A stretch of 64,000 nt of DNA from Cladocopium goreaui (GCA_947184155.2 CAMXCT020000805.1:1-64000), one strand, 5' to 3'. Counted from the stretch's first letter, positions 21,101 through 29,575 are shown. Notes: a model not told the origin generated them from the letters alone. Program-made: numbers and translations.

Positions 21101-24100
21101 TAGTCGCCGGACTTATCAAGTGCTCGGAGCCCCAACGGCCGTTGCAACAGTTTACGTCGATTGACAGCCGCTGCTCGGCCTTTGGATAGCCCTCCTGGAG
21201 TTTGCCTGTGGTCTCCAATGAAGACAGTCAGCATTGGCTGTTGTATGGCAGCAAGAGCTGCAATCTCATGGTAGTTGCCATACTGTTGACTTTCGTCCAT
21301 AAAGGCAAGCCAGGTGCGAGAAATCCAATGGCCAAAAGAGGAGTAGCGCATCGCCATTTCCGCCGTAGCTGAGCCACCTGTTGCGATGAGTATATTCTTA
21401 TGTGAGATGATTCTATTACGGTCACTACATCGGACGTCAATTTTGGAGGCGTACGCCTCTCCTTTGCCCTCCTCCATGCGTCCAATTAGCCTGCCGAAGT
21501 TCTTGATTGTGGGGGGCGCAAGATCACTCACTTGATCCGCTAGTGCTTTGGCAGCTACATTCTCTTTAGTGTAGACGATTGCAACAAAGTCATTCAGTTC
21601 GCAGCTTAGGGCAATGAGCAGGACCGCAAGGGACCGCGTTTTGCCAGCACCAAAAACCCCTGCAATACATAAGTCAGATCTTCCAGTCATAATGGCCAAC
21701 AAGAGTGCAATTGAGACTGTCAGGACATGTCCATCACCGTGTGCTGCTAGAGGAAGGAGATATTCACGATAGTAACTGTCATGGGCCCCATCCATCGAGA
21801 TCGCAGCTGGTGTCAAAAATCGGCTCAGGATTCTGACTAACGCATCAGTCAGTTGCGTTTTGCGCTCGCTAGCCATACGGCGAACAGGTATATGCGGCTG
21901 CACGATGCCCATTGCCAGTGGTAGGCGCGACTGGTTAGCTTGTGCAAACACTAAGAGTTCATGGCGGCTGCGTGTGTCTCCCAGAAAGGCCAACTCTTCC
22001 CAAACAACGGCCATGGACGGGTGGTCTTCAATGGGTTTCAGCCAATCCTGTGCAGGATCAAAATAACTCATTGTTCTAAGATGCTGATCCAAAAGTCGCC
22101 CACAAAAGGTCCGAGCAATAGGCAGAGAGACAATAACAAGCTCCAGCATCTTTGGGGCAATGCGCTTGAGCGCTCTTTGAACAGGGTTTTTGCTAGTTCC
22201 GCTCGACATCACCTTCTCATGTACCAATGCTATGACACAACGCTGCTGATTGTCTGGCAACTGGAATATACCCAGTAGGGCTCTGCCTGCCATCACGTTC
22301 GCTTCCAAGTTGCCCAGGTTCCCAGCTTCACAGAGAGCACGCGGCGACAGCGCTGGAACATCGGAAGGTGCACTAAATAGCAGGAGTGGGGCACCATCAG
22401 TATGTAGGTGGATGACATGAAATCCGGCATACGCCTCATATTGATAGGTAACCTGTAACCGTGTTCCAGTCTGTCCTCGCTTCTTCTGCTGAGCAAGTTC
22501 TACACTGACCCAAGGCTGTAGATGTTGGAGCTGCCGTCCCGCATGATAGGCGTCTAATTGCGGAAGCACCATGTCCAGGAGGAAGATGAGGGTGCGCAGG
22601 GAAAAGCCTCGCAGGAATTCCGCCAGTAAGTTGCGAACTAGCAATCCTCCCTCATCATGGGACCCTCCCGGTGTGGGAATCATCGCAATCAGGGCCGCTT
22701 GCAGTTCAGCTTCCGTTTCAGGCTGGCCATCCCGGATATCCCTTCCGTCAATGGGCACTGTGTGCAGTTCAGTGTTCCCTTCACCAGCTGCTACTAACAG
22801 AGAACTTAGAGTTGTCTTGAGATGTTCAGGAAGGTCAAAGCTAACCCATGAAAGTACACGCAGCAGACCCTCGCAACGTACCCCATGTGGAATGACTTGA
22901 GGGGTAGTGATTTGTAGTCTTTGGACTTCATGAACCCCTTCGTCAAGATCAATGAAGAGCAAGTGGCCATAGGAGTGTTTAGCACGTCCACTCCATGTGG
23001 GGTGCCCTTCTATCAGGACAATCTGATAGTTGAATTCTGTCAGAGAGTCAGGTTTCCACACACAAAGCCGGTCCTCCAGGCAGTGCACCAGTGTGACTGT
23101 GCGTTCGCCCGTGGCAAGTCTCATCATCTCTGGTGGCGTCGCAATCGCAGCAACTTTGGTGAGGCCAGGGAACACAGCAAACGCACTCAGGATCTCATGG
23201 ACAGCAAGGCCCGTATAGGACCCTGCCGAAAAACCGTGCACGTTGACATCCCTGAAACCGCTTGCTGCCGCTGTGGTGACTAACTGTGGAAAGCATGACT
23301 TCAGAAATAGATGTTTGCCTTGCGGATGGTAGCAACGAAAGATTTGCATAATTGCTGTTGTCCAGGTCGGGTGTGGTGGCCTGGCATGGGCTGGCCGGAT
23401 ATTCGCAGCCTCAATTAGGCGAATCGCTCGCGTGAGCAGCAGTTGTTGATCAGCGAACTGTCCAGGGAGAAAATCTCGCCAAGCTGTCCATCCTTCTGCC
23501 GTGGAGAGTAGCTGATAGATCACATATTCATGCACAGTTTTGGTGAGGCCCAACTGGGTGATATGTTCTTCCCAGTCATCTGTCATCGCAAGCGATGGGC
23601 CATACACCTTGGTTTGCGCAAGATTTTGCAGAAAAATATCATATTCATGCTCGCCACTAAGTAGGCCACCCCCTAGTCCACTGCAATGCACTTCAAGGGG
23701 TCGGTCTTGCATCGGGGCGTCATCTTGCCAGACTTCAGCGAGGGAAAAGACCCAGGAGGCCCACTCTGCAGAGCCTGTGAGGGCTACGGGCAGCGCATCT
23801 GCGGGTTGGCCCCCACTGTAGTGTTGTTTGGACACTTCCCCAATATCTATGGCCTGCTCATTGACGGTGACTTCCCACTTAGTCATCTCTCTGAAGGGTA
23901 GCGGAAGACCAAACGTGAGGGGAGCTGCCTGCTGCAGCGATGTACATGAAGGTTCAGATTGTTCCTTCCGGTGCCACAGTCCACACAGCAATGTGAGTTG
24001 AGCTTGGGAGAGAGGAACAGGAGGCACTTTAGCATGCAGTCGCAGACCAACCACTGGAAGGAAATTGGGATGCAACCATTGGGGCTTCCATTCTTGTGTC

Positions 24101-24627
24101 CCAAATAGAGCCGCAGCCAGCGGCAACCAGCCAAATTGGGCCAGCTCAGCGAGACTGCTGGGCATTCTTTTCTTGGCAGTACTGCCAAACCCATGCAGAA
24201 TCACAGGCCGCATGTAGTGTGGCTCAATTGTCATGGCTTGGTACATCTTGTCTCCCGGTAGTACTCGTACGCTGACTTCACCCGGCAGCAGGCTAAGGGT
24301 CGGAAGGGGTCCTTGCTCATAGGCAGGCCGAGCCCATTTGTGGAAGTTGGGTTGTCTACCTTGGTAGCCATCAAGGATTCTCCGTAGATGACCGTGGCGC
24401 GGCCAGACTCCAGAGGCTGGGACCGGAAAAGTGACTAATCCAGACCACTGGCCCAACACACTCCACGCATGGCACCAATCTGCAGTAACCCGGGTGGACG
24501 TGCCAAGCAGAGGAGAGCCAAGTAATCCACTAGCAACTGCTTGCTCAACGTCCGCAGGTGGATATGTAGTAGCAAGGTAGGCTTCGACATGTCTATGATA
24601 GGCACTGTAATGTCGTGAGCTATTTCG
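18175..24627 (-). CDS. Polyprotein A, C-terminal part: alpha/beta-hydrolase, Upf1-type SF1 helicase, long tail
   Basis: Open from 24627 (in-frame stop at 24628-24630). I start there because similarity to polyprotein B continues upstream of the first GTG (24459); residue numbers count from 24459. An alpha/beta-hydrolase-like domain has a nucleophile elbow GFSAG (S411), an acid in LEDRLCVW (D463) and a candidate His in KHSYGH (495 or 499). A superfamily 1 helicase follows: Walker A GVFGAGKT (934-941), DESQ (1055-1058), motif III IGDHRQ (1081-1086), and VGFL then YGRATVALTRA (to ~1397) matching Upf1-family motifs V-VI. The last ~670 residues are unrecognised, with an acidic Asp/Ser/Glu stretch near the middle. 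The combination with the DxD region encoded just upstream is unusual. The frame change at about 24,530-24,627 is absent from copy B, so A is probably damaged. Confidence 0.75.
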   Translation of the reverse strand, partial: RNSSRHYSAYHRHVEAYLATTYPPADVEQAVASGLLGSPLLGTSTRVTADWCHAWSVLGQWSGLVTFPVPASGVWPRHGHLRRILDGYQGRQPNFHKWARPAYEQGPLPTLSLLPGEVSVRVLPGDKMYQAMTIEPHYMRPVILHGFGSTAKKRMPSSLAELAQFGWLPLAAALFGTQEWKPQWLHPNFLPVVGLRLHAKVPPVPLSQAQLTLLCGLWHRKEQSEPSCTSLQQAAPLTFGLPLPFREMTKWEVTVNEQAIDIGEVSKQHYSGGQPADALPVALTGSAEWASWVFSLAEVWQDDAPMQDRPLEVHCSGLGGGLLSGEHEYDIFLQNLAQTKVYGPSLAMTDDWEEHITQLGLTKTVHEYVIYQLLSTAEGWTAWRDFLPGQFADQQLLLTRAIRLIEAANIRPAHARPPHPTWTTAIMQIFRCYHPQGKHLFLKSCFPQLVTTAAASGFRDVNVHGFSAGSYTGLAVHEILSAFAVFPGLTKVAAIATPPEMMRLATGERTVTLVHCLEDRLCVWKPDSLTEFNYQIVLIEGHPTWSGRAKHSYGHLLFIDLDEGVHEVQRLQITTPQVIPHGVRCEGLLRVLSWVSFDLPEHLKTTLSSLLVAAGEGNTELHTVPIDGRDIRDGQPETEAELQAALIAMIPTPGGSHDEGGLLVRNLLAEFLRGFSLRTLIFLLDMVLPQLDAYHAGRQLQHLQPWVSVELAQQKKRGQTGTRLQVTYQYEAYAGFHVIHLHTDGAPLLLFSAPSDVPALSPRALCEAGNLGNLEANVMAGRALLGIFQLPDNQQRCVIALVHEKVMSSGTSKNPVQRALKRIAPKMLELVIVSLPIARTFCGRLLDQHLRTMSYFDPAQDWLKPIEDHPSMAVVWEELAFLGDTRSRHELLVFAQANQSRLPLAMGIVQPHIPVRRMASERKTQLTDALVRILSRFLTPAAISMDGAHDSYYREYLLPLAAHGDGHVLTVSIALLLAIMTGRSDLCIAGVFGAGKTRSLAVLLIALSCELNDFVAIVYTKENVAAKALADQVSDLAPPTIKNFGRLIGRMEEGKGEAYASKIDVRCSDRNRIISHKNILIATGGSATAEMAMRYSSFGHWISRTWLAFMDESQQYGNYHEIAALAAIQQPMLTVFIGDHRQTPGGLSKGRAAAVNRRKLLQRPLGLRALDKSGDYFPPARMAALVAQLWPDASQDPESELFSLLRLANKPHSGPWTSTPQDYELPVALRRVFHCRISCQLDAHSSLIAAVLAVLLIATAPEEFGVPACTTTLEAAGLCGPHRWGIILPNSSRVSMLTYQAIVAVRYPELVLHESNHIYIGHFVPHESTVAIGGFRTVLWKAPKDLRSAVEDVVAFCTYLKNYYRNLQQGATSQLLVLCNRTAVHNLLLQHGFQTEWYGGLRVSTTSSAAGATARIAVIVQTGVGFLSGGRRDSTADEREDCYGRATVALTRAIDHTYIVSPLDMAGMIGMAQTIGVYHYGYFTLKARDIQYHGPTNYPSDRCAILDWGLSVPFTPQDKPPLAIAMIVTTNGTRAWRRYRLVVACRDRLRLPPNVLAALESRTRDHVLTTSGFFPCSIDREYLYGYAADGYRSPLWLCAAYNGSPALVHRHRGHKVFFHAGIQDRQLVVIPGIHYFDAHRLQPELLATLDRQFDPGTMKLASPEGARDTVSDPSSDEEAASTDGESDPEDPTISWCPPIPEAAEDPSEDEILSAADKLAMLIDNIQPDGNPFCIPENLGVLPPLWLQARLTLSLIAIQEKFARVLLSVAGELWLRGQGAKVEDVLNQTARALTIRLAEKLAQAMSSLMRLAESMVTPETECLLYATYWFRPILSELIGSARESSEVNRSRAPSGPVKVLVTDRPHRRTTGLVDLTSGASALLAWFPASWASKIAPKLLENAPENAQKPQEINITCPKRSYDETPVEGEKQLLQAVKFVAKNLPGFHRGLDEDFQMAGSFQELINGYTTGLVEPCMLRGLQPLGSNRTTLEVIIPSPEGLTPEKWKETATLCPLDWPSNYSLLLLWHMNGSLHQTEARLRKQLSHSHMFAEWTVHLDRFAERVLFQQPAVYIAEHALQTNLRERNFPDRRVRRRVPPEDLDEHRRALRALHQRATAQQAVNPVSFGLTNEWYDTITADKKHHLEHFTRGMT

Positions 24628-25748
24628 TCAGGATCCGTGTCCGAGTCCTCCAAGGCTGTGACAGGTACAGGGCTCTCATGACCCGAAGCTAATACAATGA
24701 CCAGACCCGCATTGATTTCAGTGAATGCCTCACTCACAAGGATGACTCCTTTGGGCCTACACGCACTGGCAGTTTCATCCACGTCTGATTTGTCCTTCCG
24801 GGTAGGTTTAGTTGACCCAGCCGGGGAAGAGTCAGTGCTGCTAGACGTCGCCCGCCGAGACATGCGGGGACTCGGGTCTGGTGACCCACCATAGTCAACT
24901 TCATCTGCCAGATCGGCACCATAGGTAAGTGGCGGAGCTCGTAGCGGGTCAGCTGTTCGGACAGCAATATGGTCAGCACTATGTGATCTGGACAGCTTCG
25001 ATGGTGGGCCAGGTTGCTGCATATCCCTGCCCGTGTCCACAGAGCGCGCACGTTTGTGCGATGATGCAATGGGACTTGGCAGTTTGCTTTTGGCAGCTTT
25101 GCTTGGCGTAGCTGGGAGGGTTGGATCAGTGCTCGCTAGCCAAAGTTCTCGTATCTCAAAGAGGGTCACAGGCACACAATCGCTGTCAATCAGTGCAAAG
25201 TTGATGGTCGGAAAGAGGAATACACAAGCATCAAGGATGTACGTCCCAGCCCATGTCGGGTGTACCTTGTGAAGACCCGTGTCAGCCGAAATGTGGACAA
25301 AGACAACTGTGGTGAGTTCACCATATGGACCGACATATCGTAGCCGTTCTTTCCACCAAGCAGCGACCATTGGCCAATGGCTGAGTCCAGGCACAGACTT
25401 GACCTTGTCTGATTGCAGATCCCGATTGTCCGTCACCAGATATACCGTGTGGTAGGGCAGAAACGCTGAGCTCTGACTAACCAACCATCGGTACAACTTG
25501 TGCCAATCCGGTCCAGGTAAGGCTTCGCTCCCGTCGACCGTGGCAATTTCATAGTCATGCCGATCCGGTGCAGCTGTCTTCTTATGGGGGTCTCCAAATC
25601 GCCAGTGCTGCTCAATCGATACATTCAGCCCGTATTCAGTCGAAATGCTCTTGTGCTGTTCGATTGCGTAGAGCAAGTCAAAGAAGCTGATATTTGGGTT
25701 CTTTTCATACCAAGACTTCGTAACCTGTTCTCTAGAGAGCAGAGACAT
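24435..25748 (-). CDS. Polyprotein A, N-terminal part: DxD glycosyltransferase-like region
   Basis: N-terminal segment of polyprotein A, starting at the ATG at 25748, just after a pyrimidine tract ending in CTACAG (AG at 25780-25781). Residues ~75-210 parallel polyprotein B: TVYLVTDNR, ADTGLHKVHPTWAG and NFALIDSDCVP (DSD at 189-191). A DxD at the end of a hydrophobic strand is typical of GT-A nucleotide-sugar transferases, but I cannot name a family and treat this as a candidate. Residues ~205-380 are Ser/Pro-rich and probably disordered. From about residue 390 the frame no longer matches copy B, whose equivalent (AYLATT, then PP.ADVEQAV) is read in the overlapping frame of 18175-24627. One indel at about 24,590-24,630 would join the two. 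Confidence 0.6.
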   Translation of the reverse strand: MSLLSREQVTKSWYEKNPNISFFDLLYAIEQHKSISTEYGLNVSIEQHWRFGDPHKKTAAPDRHDYEIATVDGSEALPGPDWHKLYRWLVSQSSAFLPYHTVYLVTDNRDLQSDKVKSVPGLSHWPMVAAWWKERLRYVGPYGELTTVVFVHISADTGLHKVHPTWAGTYILDACVFLFPTINFALIDSDCVPVTLFEIRELWLASTDPTLPATPSKAAKSKLPSPIASSHKRARSVDTGRDMQQPGPPSKLSRSHSADHIAVRTADPLRAPPLTYGADLADEVDYGGSPDPSPRMSRRATSSSTDSSPAGSTKPTRKDKSDVDETASACRPKGVILVSEAFTEINAGLVIVLASGHESPVPVTALEDSDTDPDEIAHDITVPIIDMSKPTLLLHIHLRTLSKQLLVDYLALLCLARPPGLLQIGAMRGVCWASGLD

Positions 25749-25814
25749 CACTCTATGAATTCCTGGGCAACTGATTTGGCTGTAGAAAAGAAGAGCGGGG
25801 GAGGGAGGGAGGTG

Positions 25815-25851
25815 TTGAGAATCCTGACACGTCCTTGGTCAGAAGACTCAA
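25815..25851 (-). ncRNA. Two-helix hairpin, copy 1
   Basis: Plus-strand view: outer stem TTGAG/CTCAA, internal loop AATC/AAGA, inner stem CTGAC/GTCAG, terminal loop ACGTCCTTG. A further GTG/CAC pairing may extend it. A pyrimidine tract and AG follow towards the polyprotein A start. Confidence 0.6.
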
Positions 25852-26006
25852 GCACACCAAATGGAAAAAACAACAGAAAAACCGACAGGGAGAAACAAAG
25901 AGAAAGACAAACAAAGCAGGCAACAGAAAGAAAGGGCCAACAGCACAACACACAACCAAACCAGACAAACGAAACAGAAAAGGGGGGGGAGAGGGGGGGG
26001 CGAGTG

Positions 26007-26043
26007 TTGAAAAACCTGGCACGTCTTTGGCCAGGCAGTTCAA
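26007..26043 (-). ncRNA. Two-helix hairpin, copy 2
   Basis: Outer stem TTGAA/TTCAA, inner stem CCTGGC/GCCAGG, terminal loop ACGTCTTTG. The outer-stem G/C pair of copy 1 is replaced by A/T, keeping pairing. Confidence 0.6.
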
Positions 26044-26176
26044 GCACCCAGAGCTAAAATTGAAAGATCAAATCAAATACCCAGGACACTAAGACTTAGG
26101 AGCAATGGCTAAACTAGGCAGCGCACACGTAGTGAGCGAAAGAGGTGAATGAGGGGGAGGAAGCAGGAAGAGGAAG

Positions 26177-26212
26177 CTGGAAGCCCTGACAGTCTTTAGT
26201 CAGAGAATCCAG
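26177..26212 (-). ncRNA. Two-helix hairpin, copy 3
   Basis: Outer stem CTGGA/TCCAG, internal loop AGCC/AGAA, inner stem CTGAC/GTCAG, terminal loop AGTCTTTA (8 nt). Confidence 0.6.
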
Positions 26213-26261
26213 GCACGAGAAAGAGACAAGAAAAGAAAGGGGGAGGAGGGAAAGGGAGGTG

Positions 26262-26298
26262 CTGGTAACCCTGGCACGTCTTTGGCCAGAGAAACCAG
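26262..26298 (-). ncRNA. Two-helix hairpin, copy 4
   Basis: Outer stem CTGGT/ACCAG (last pair changed A/T to T/A relative to copy 3), internal loop AACC/AGAA, inner stem CTGGC/GCCAG, loop ACGTCTTTG. Confidence 0.6.
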
Positions 26299-26744
26299 GC
26301 GTCAGATGGAAGGGAGGGAGAAGCAGGATGAAGTGAAATGAGCAATGATGGATGCTATCGTTAAATGTGGTCCCTATGCACGAAAGATCAATATGTACTT
26401 TGTTGAATGGAGAAAAAGCGGTAGCAATACCCTTCACCCAATATCCGGGAAGTTGGCTGTTTCAATCCCTTAATGTGGTTAGGAGGAGCTGTATGTCCCT
26501 TTCCTGGAACTGAGCTAAGGGCAAGACTGGCTACGACTGTCTCTTGAGCCGATGGGATCGCAGGGAGCAGTATCTCTTTGTGACAGAGCACACAGTACTG
26601 GTGCATTGCAAACATCATGGTTCAAATGAAACAAAAATTCTTATGCGTACGTTCTTTCGTGTGTCTTAAGATAACAAGCAAGCCAGAGTTCCTTTTTGCT
26701 GATGCCCGCATCCTACTGGGAAAATGGTCATCTGGAGCACGCAA

Positions 26745-27863
26745 TTAGTCAACTTGGTGGAGGAATGTTTCTTCCTGGTTGTGCTCAGGGGGTATCTGCA
26801 ACTCAGGGCGTAGTTGTACTGGTAAAGACAGGCCATCGAGTATTCTGCGCCATCTAAATGTGGTGAAATTAGTCTGTCGAGACTGTTTTTCGATTATGTG
26901 TTGATATTTCCACACTATTTGTTTGAGGATAGCGGTGGCCCTATCTGTCAGAGCAGTGAATTTGATTCGCACCTGAGAAAGTTGCTCACTTCTCACCACG
27001 TCGGAGGGGCTACTGGCACGCTGTAAAATGTCAATGACTGTGTCTTCAGTGCTCTGCAAAGCAGCAGCTTGTACAGCGTTGAAAACTTCTTTACGGGCAG
27101 GGTAACCATACCATTCCAGGGAGTGGCAAAGCACCGAGGCAATCGTAATCTCCTGCCACGGGTCCGCTTGTGCGTCTAGGAGCAGCTGGACATTAGTCCT
27201 GTGTCGATGGAGGACAGCAAGGAAAAGGGGTGGGAGCGCTCCTTTCACGGGTATCACCGAGGCACCAGCTTCAAGCAAAATTTGTACGTGCTGTGAGCTG
27301 CCCAACTCAACTGCTAACTCCAACATGGTGGTAGGTTTTGTTTTGGGCGGAATGATATTGGGGTCAGCATGGGCTTGTAGCAGTAGGTAAGTTAGTGTGG
27401 CTCCATGTCGAGGAAAACAGTGGCCAGCAGTAGGCTGGTAAGCGTATGGATCAGCAGAGTGGTCTCGAAGGATAGCAGAAGCTACTAATGTACTAATATG
27501 CCCTTCCTCCGTTGTCATGTCCATAAGGCCTACACCCTTACCAAGAAGATAGCTTACATCAATCACATCCTTGTGACAAATGGCAGTGAGAAGGTCTCGG
27601 TATTGCTGTGCTGACGGGACTTGTAACGACTGTACTATATAGCAGAACGTTGTCTCATTTGTATCTGTGTCGAACTGAACGGCCCTCAAAGGCAATTGGA
27701 TTGCTGACGAGCTGGCTGCATACAGGACCACTTGGAAAGGTGAGTCTAACCTGAGCACCTTAGCCGTCTGTTTAATAATATCCCATCCGAGGGTTGTCCG
27801 TTCCACGACGTCCATCATCAGGGTGGTTTCACCACGGATTCCATGGCAGACACGGAGTCGCAT
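26745..27863 (-). CDS. Ubiquitin-like plus ankyrin-repeat protein
   Basis: I chose the ATG at 27863 (MRLRVCHGIRG) although the frame is open to 27953, because a structured hairpin and a TTATTTCCAG acceptor lie between. The first ~60 residues (MRLRV, ETTLMMDVVE, TAKVLRLDSPFQVVLY) look like a ubiquitin-like beta-grasp head, a combination often seen ahead of ankyrin repeats in dinoflagellate proteins. At about 170-250 there are ankyrin-type repeats: LTYLLLQAHADPN, MLELAVELGSSQHVQILLEAGA and LFLAVLHRHRTNVQLLLDAQADP. The last ~100 residues are unassigned. It sits between the ORF-X relative and polyprotein A on the same strand, and probably mediates protein binding in the cytosol or nucleus. No equivalent is seen in element B, so it may be a cargo gene. 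Confidence 0.65.
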   Translation of the reverse strand: MRLRVCHGIRGETTLMMDVVERTTLGWDIIKQTAKVLRLDSPFQVVLYAASSSAIQLPLRAVQFDTDTNETTFCYIVQSLQVPSAQQYRDLLTAICHKDVIDVSYLLGKGVGLMDMTTEEGHISTLVASAILRDHSADPYAYQPTAGHCFPRHGATLTYLLLQAHADPNIIPPKTKPTTMLELAVELGSSQHVQILLEAGASVIPVKGALPPLFLAVLHRHRTNVQLLLDAQADPWQEITIASVLCHSLEWYGYPARKEVFNAVQAAALQSTEDTVIDILQRASSPSDVVRSEQLSQVRIKFTALTDRATAILKQIVWKYQHIIEKQSRQTNFTTFRWRRILDGLSLPVQLRPELQIPPEHNQEETFLHQVD

Positions 27864-27888
27864 ACTTACCCCTGGAAATAAGTAATCA

Positions 27889-27924
27889 GAGGCAACCCTG
27901 ACAGTCCTTAGCCAGAGGGGCCTC
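27889..27924 (-). ncRNA. Two-helix hairpin, copy 5
   Basis: Outer stem GAGGC/GCCTC, internal loop AACC/AGGG, inner stem CTGAC/GCCAG (one pair is G-U in minus-strand RNA), loop AGTCCTTA. It lies immediately upstream of the acceptor and ATG of the ankyrin gene. Confidence 0.6.
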
Positions 27925-27953
27925 GCACTTATATTTGCAACCACGAAATTCAT

Positions 27954-28411
27954 AGATGCCTAGGCAGGATACAGAGGGGTGTATAAGGAACTGTAAAAGG
28001 ACTAGTAACAAATCAGACCATCTAAATTTGAGCCGATATTGCTTAGCAGATCACACGAGAAGAGTTCGCAAGGGCTTGCAAGCAAATACAACGAAAAAAT
28101 AGTAGCCAGTCAGAAGAAAACGGCATGTGCTGTATAGCATATCTAGGATCCCTTAGGTCTAAAGATCGATCTAGTTGGTATGCTTTTATTTGAGCTGAAA
28201 ATTCTGCGGGCCTTCTATCGAGCAGCGTGGCAAGGGGTCACATGCAAGAAACTCTTCTACTCGACTGCCAGAAATCTGGTAGCAGATATAGCAAGTATCG
28301 CACTTACCATCTTTTTCTGTCCTGCATCCTCAGCGTGAGGAAAGAGCCACAGTCTTCGCTGCAGTTCCTTCGGACTGTAGACAGCATGCAGATGTCAAAG
28401 GTCTATGTCAC
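27954..28411. other. Gene-free interval
   Basis: 458 bp between the ankyrin gene and the ORF-X relative. I see no ORF, repeat or structure worth naming. Confidence 0.4.
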
Positions 28412-29575
28412 TCAGGTTTGACTTCCCTCTGTAGCTGGATCTGTGCACGATTCTGTCGGAGCAGCGGAAACAGCTTGAACCAAATCTTCCTCTTTGGCCG
28501 TGGCTTGTTCATGCTCGATCTGCACCAAGTTGCCCACGACTTCTTCCATTTGGGTGGCTGCCTCCATTACGAAGGTTAATAGAGTTCGTGCATACGCCAG
28601 CTGTTTAGCGGCCCGGGCCCGGCCCTCTGTTGCAGGTCCTAGCGGCGGTACCTCACCATGCCGCCACATTGTGACTTTGCTTGTTGTATGAGTTGGCATG
28701 GAGGGTGATTGCGGCTCCGATCGACCAGCAAAGGTCGCATTGAGTTTCTGCAAGTCGCGTTCACTGTAATTCCCAGTCGGGTCGAGCTGTTGGGTACTTG
28801 TCTGTCCCGTGGGGTCTGTGTACTTCCTCTTGCCATGCAAGTTCTCCTCTCTTCGCGGCATAGACTTTATGGCACTTTTGTGTTCAAAGCCAGTCTTGAA
28901 AGTTTCGTGAGCTGCTGAACTACAGCGGGATTCTCTGTTCAGGGCAATAATTTTGTCCATCACCTTGCCTGAGCTATTGGTCATTTCTGTGAAGGGCCAG
29001 CAGGGCGTGCGATTCGCCAGGATATTGTGTTCATGCATCCGGTCAACATAGAAATGATTCAATTTCTCATTGTGTCGATGGTTCGTGATGACAGCAAATC
29101 TTCTGGGACTGACCCAAATCCATAAATCCTCCTGAAAGGACTCTGTGGCATAGAAGGGCCAGATCTGCCGGCCTCCCATTTCCACAAAACAAAAATTGGT
29201 GTAGACGTCATCACTGGCTTCGGTATCTATATGACAAAAGTCATGTGACAGCTTGGCGGAACTGGACCCTGGATAGGCCCAGTCCACTGGGCTCTTCATG
29301 TCATCATTGAGAATAATGTTCCAACATTCGCCATTGATGTACATTCTATATTCGTAGAAGGACCATGCATGGAGCTGCTTGGCGTGCTCATAGCAGCCTT
29401 GCTGCCGATAGACCTGGATGCCATCGTACTCCGCAAGGTAGGACTCTTTGTATTCAAGTCGCTGGTGTTCACTGTGAGCTTCAGTATCATTACTGCCACC
29501 AGCGGGGCCCGCTTGGTCAGGCCCAGTCAGTGGGCCTGCTTTTAGCGTGACCTTATCACCGATCCACTGCGCCAT
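28412..29575 (-). CDS. ORF-X relative of element A (unknown function)
   Basis: I chose the ATG at 29575 (MAQWIGDKVTL) although the frame is open to 29698, because the upstream codons come from a pyrimidine-rich tract. About 387 residues. The middle (NIILNDDMKSPVDWAYPG, FCFVEMGGRQIWPFYATE, WIWVSPRRFAVITNHRH) has the same aromatic-rich layout as the middle of ORF-X in element B, and both end in a disordered stretch followed by a predicted coiled helix (here AKQLAYARTLLTFVMEAATQMEEVV). The same position, upstream of the polyprotein, supports a shared family, but direct identity is low and should be tested. No enzyme motif recognised. A two-helix hairpin and ~200 nt of pyrimidine tract precede it. 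Confidence 0.5.
   Translation of the reverse strand: MAQWIGDKVTLKAGPLTGPDQAGPAGGSNDTEAHSEHQRLEYKESYLAEYDGIQVYRQQGCYEHAKQLHAWSFYEYRMYINGECWNIILNDDMKSPVDWAYPGSSSAKLSHDFCHIDTEASDDVYTNFCFVEMGGRQIWPFYATESFQEDLWIWVSPRRFAVITNHRHNEKLNHFYVDRMHEHNILANRTPCWPFTEMTNSSGKVMDKIIALNRESRCSSAAHETFKTGFEHKSAIKSMPRREENLHGKRKYTDPTGQTSTQQLDPTGNYSERDLQKLNATFAGRSEPQSPSMPTHTTSKVTMWRHGEVPPLGPATEGRARAAKQLAYARTLLTFVMEAATQMEEVVGNLVQIEHEQATAKEEDLVQAVSAAPTESCTDPATEGSQT

Larger units (their letters stand above)
25752..26744 (-). other. Pyrimidine-rich intergenic block with four structured hairpins
   Basis: Between the ankyrin gene and polyprotein A. On the minus strand 25,785-26,300 is very C/T-rich, holds four copies of the two-helix hairpin and ends in a clear acceptor (TTCTTTTCTACAG). 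No gene is supported. 26,400-26,744 shows nothing recognisable. Confidence 0.5.

Noticed and set aside
18175..24627. Helitron helicase
   Set aside because: The motifs are Upf1-type, not Pif1-type, and no Rep/HUH nuclease is present.
25752..26050. Further Leu/Phe-rich ORFs in the pyrimidine tract upstream of polyprotein A
   Set aside because: Same compositional artefact; both minus frames give similar hydrophobic peptides.
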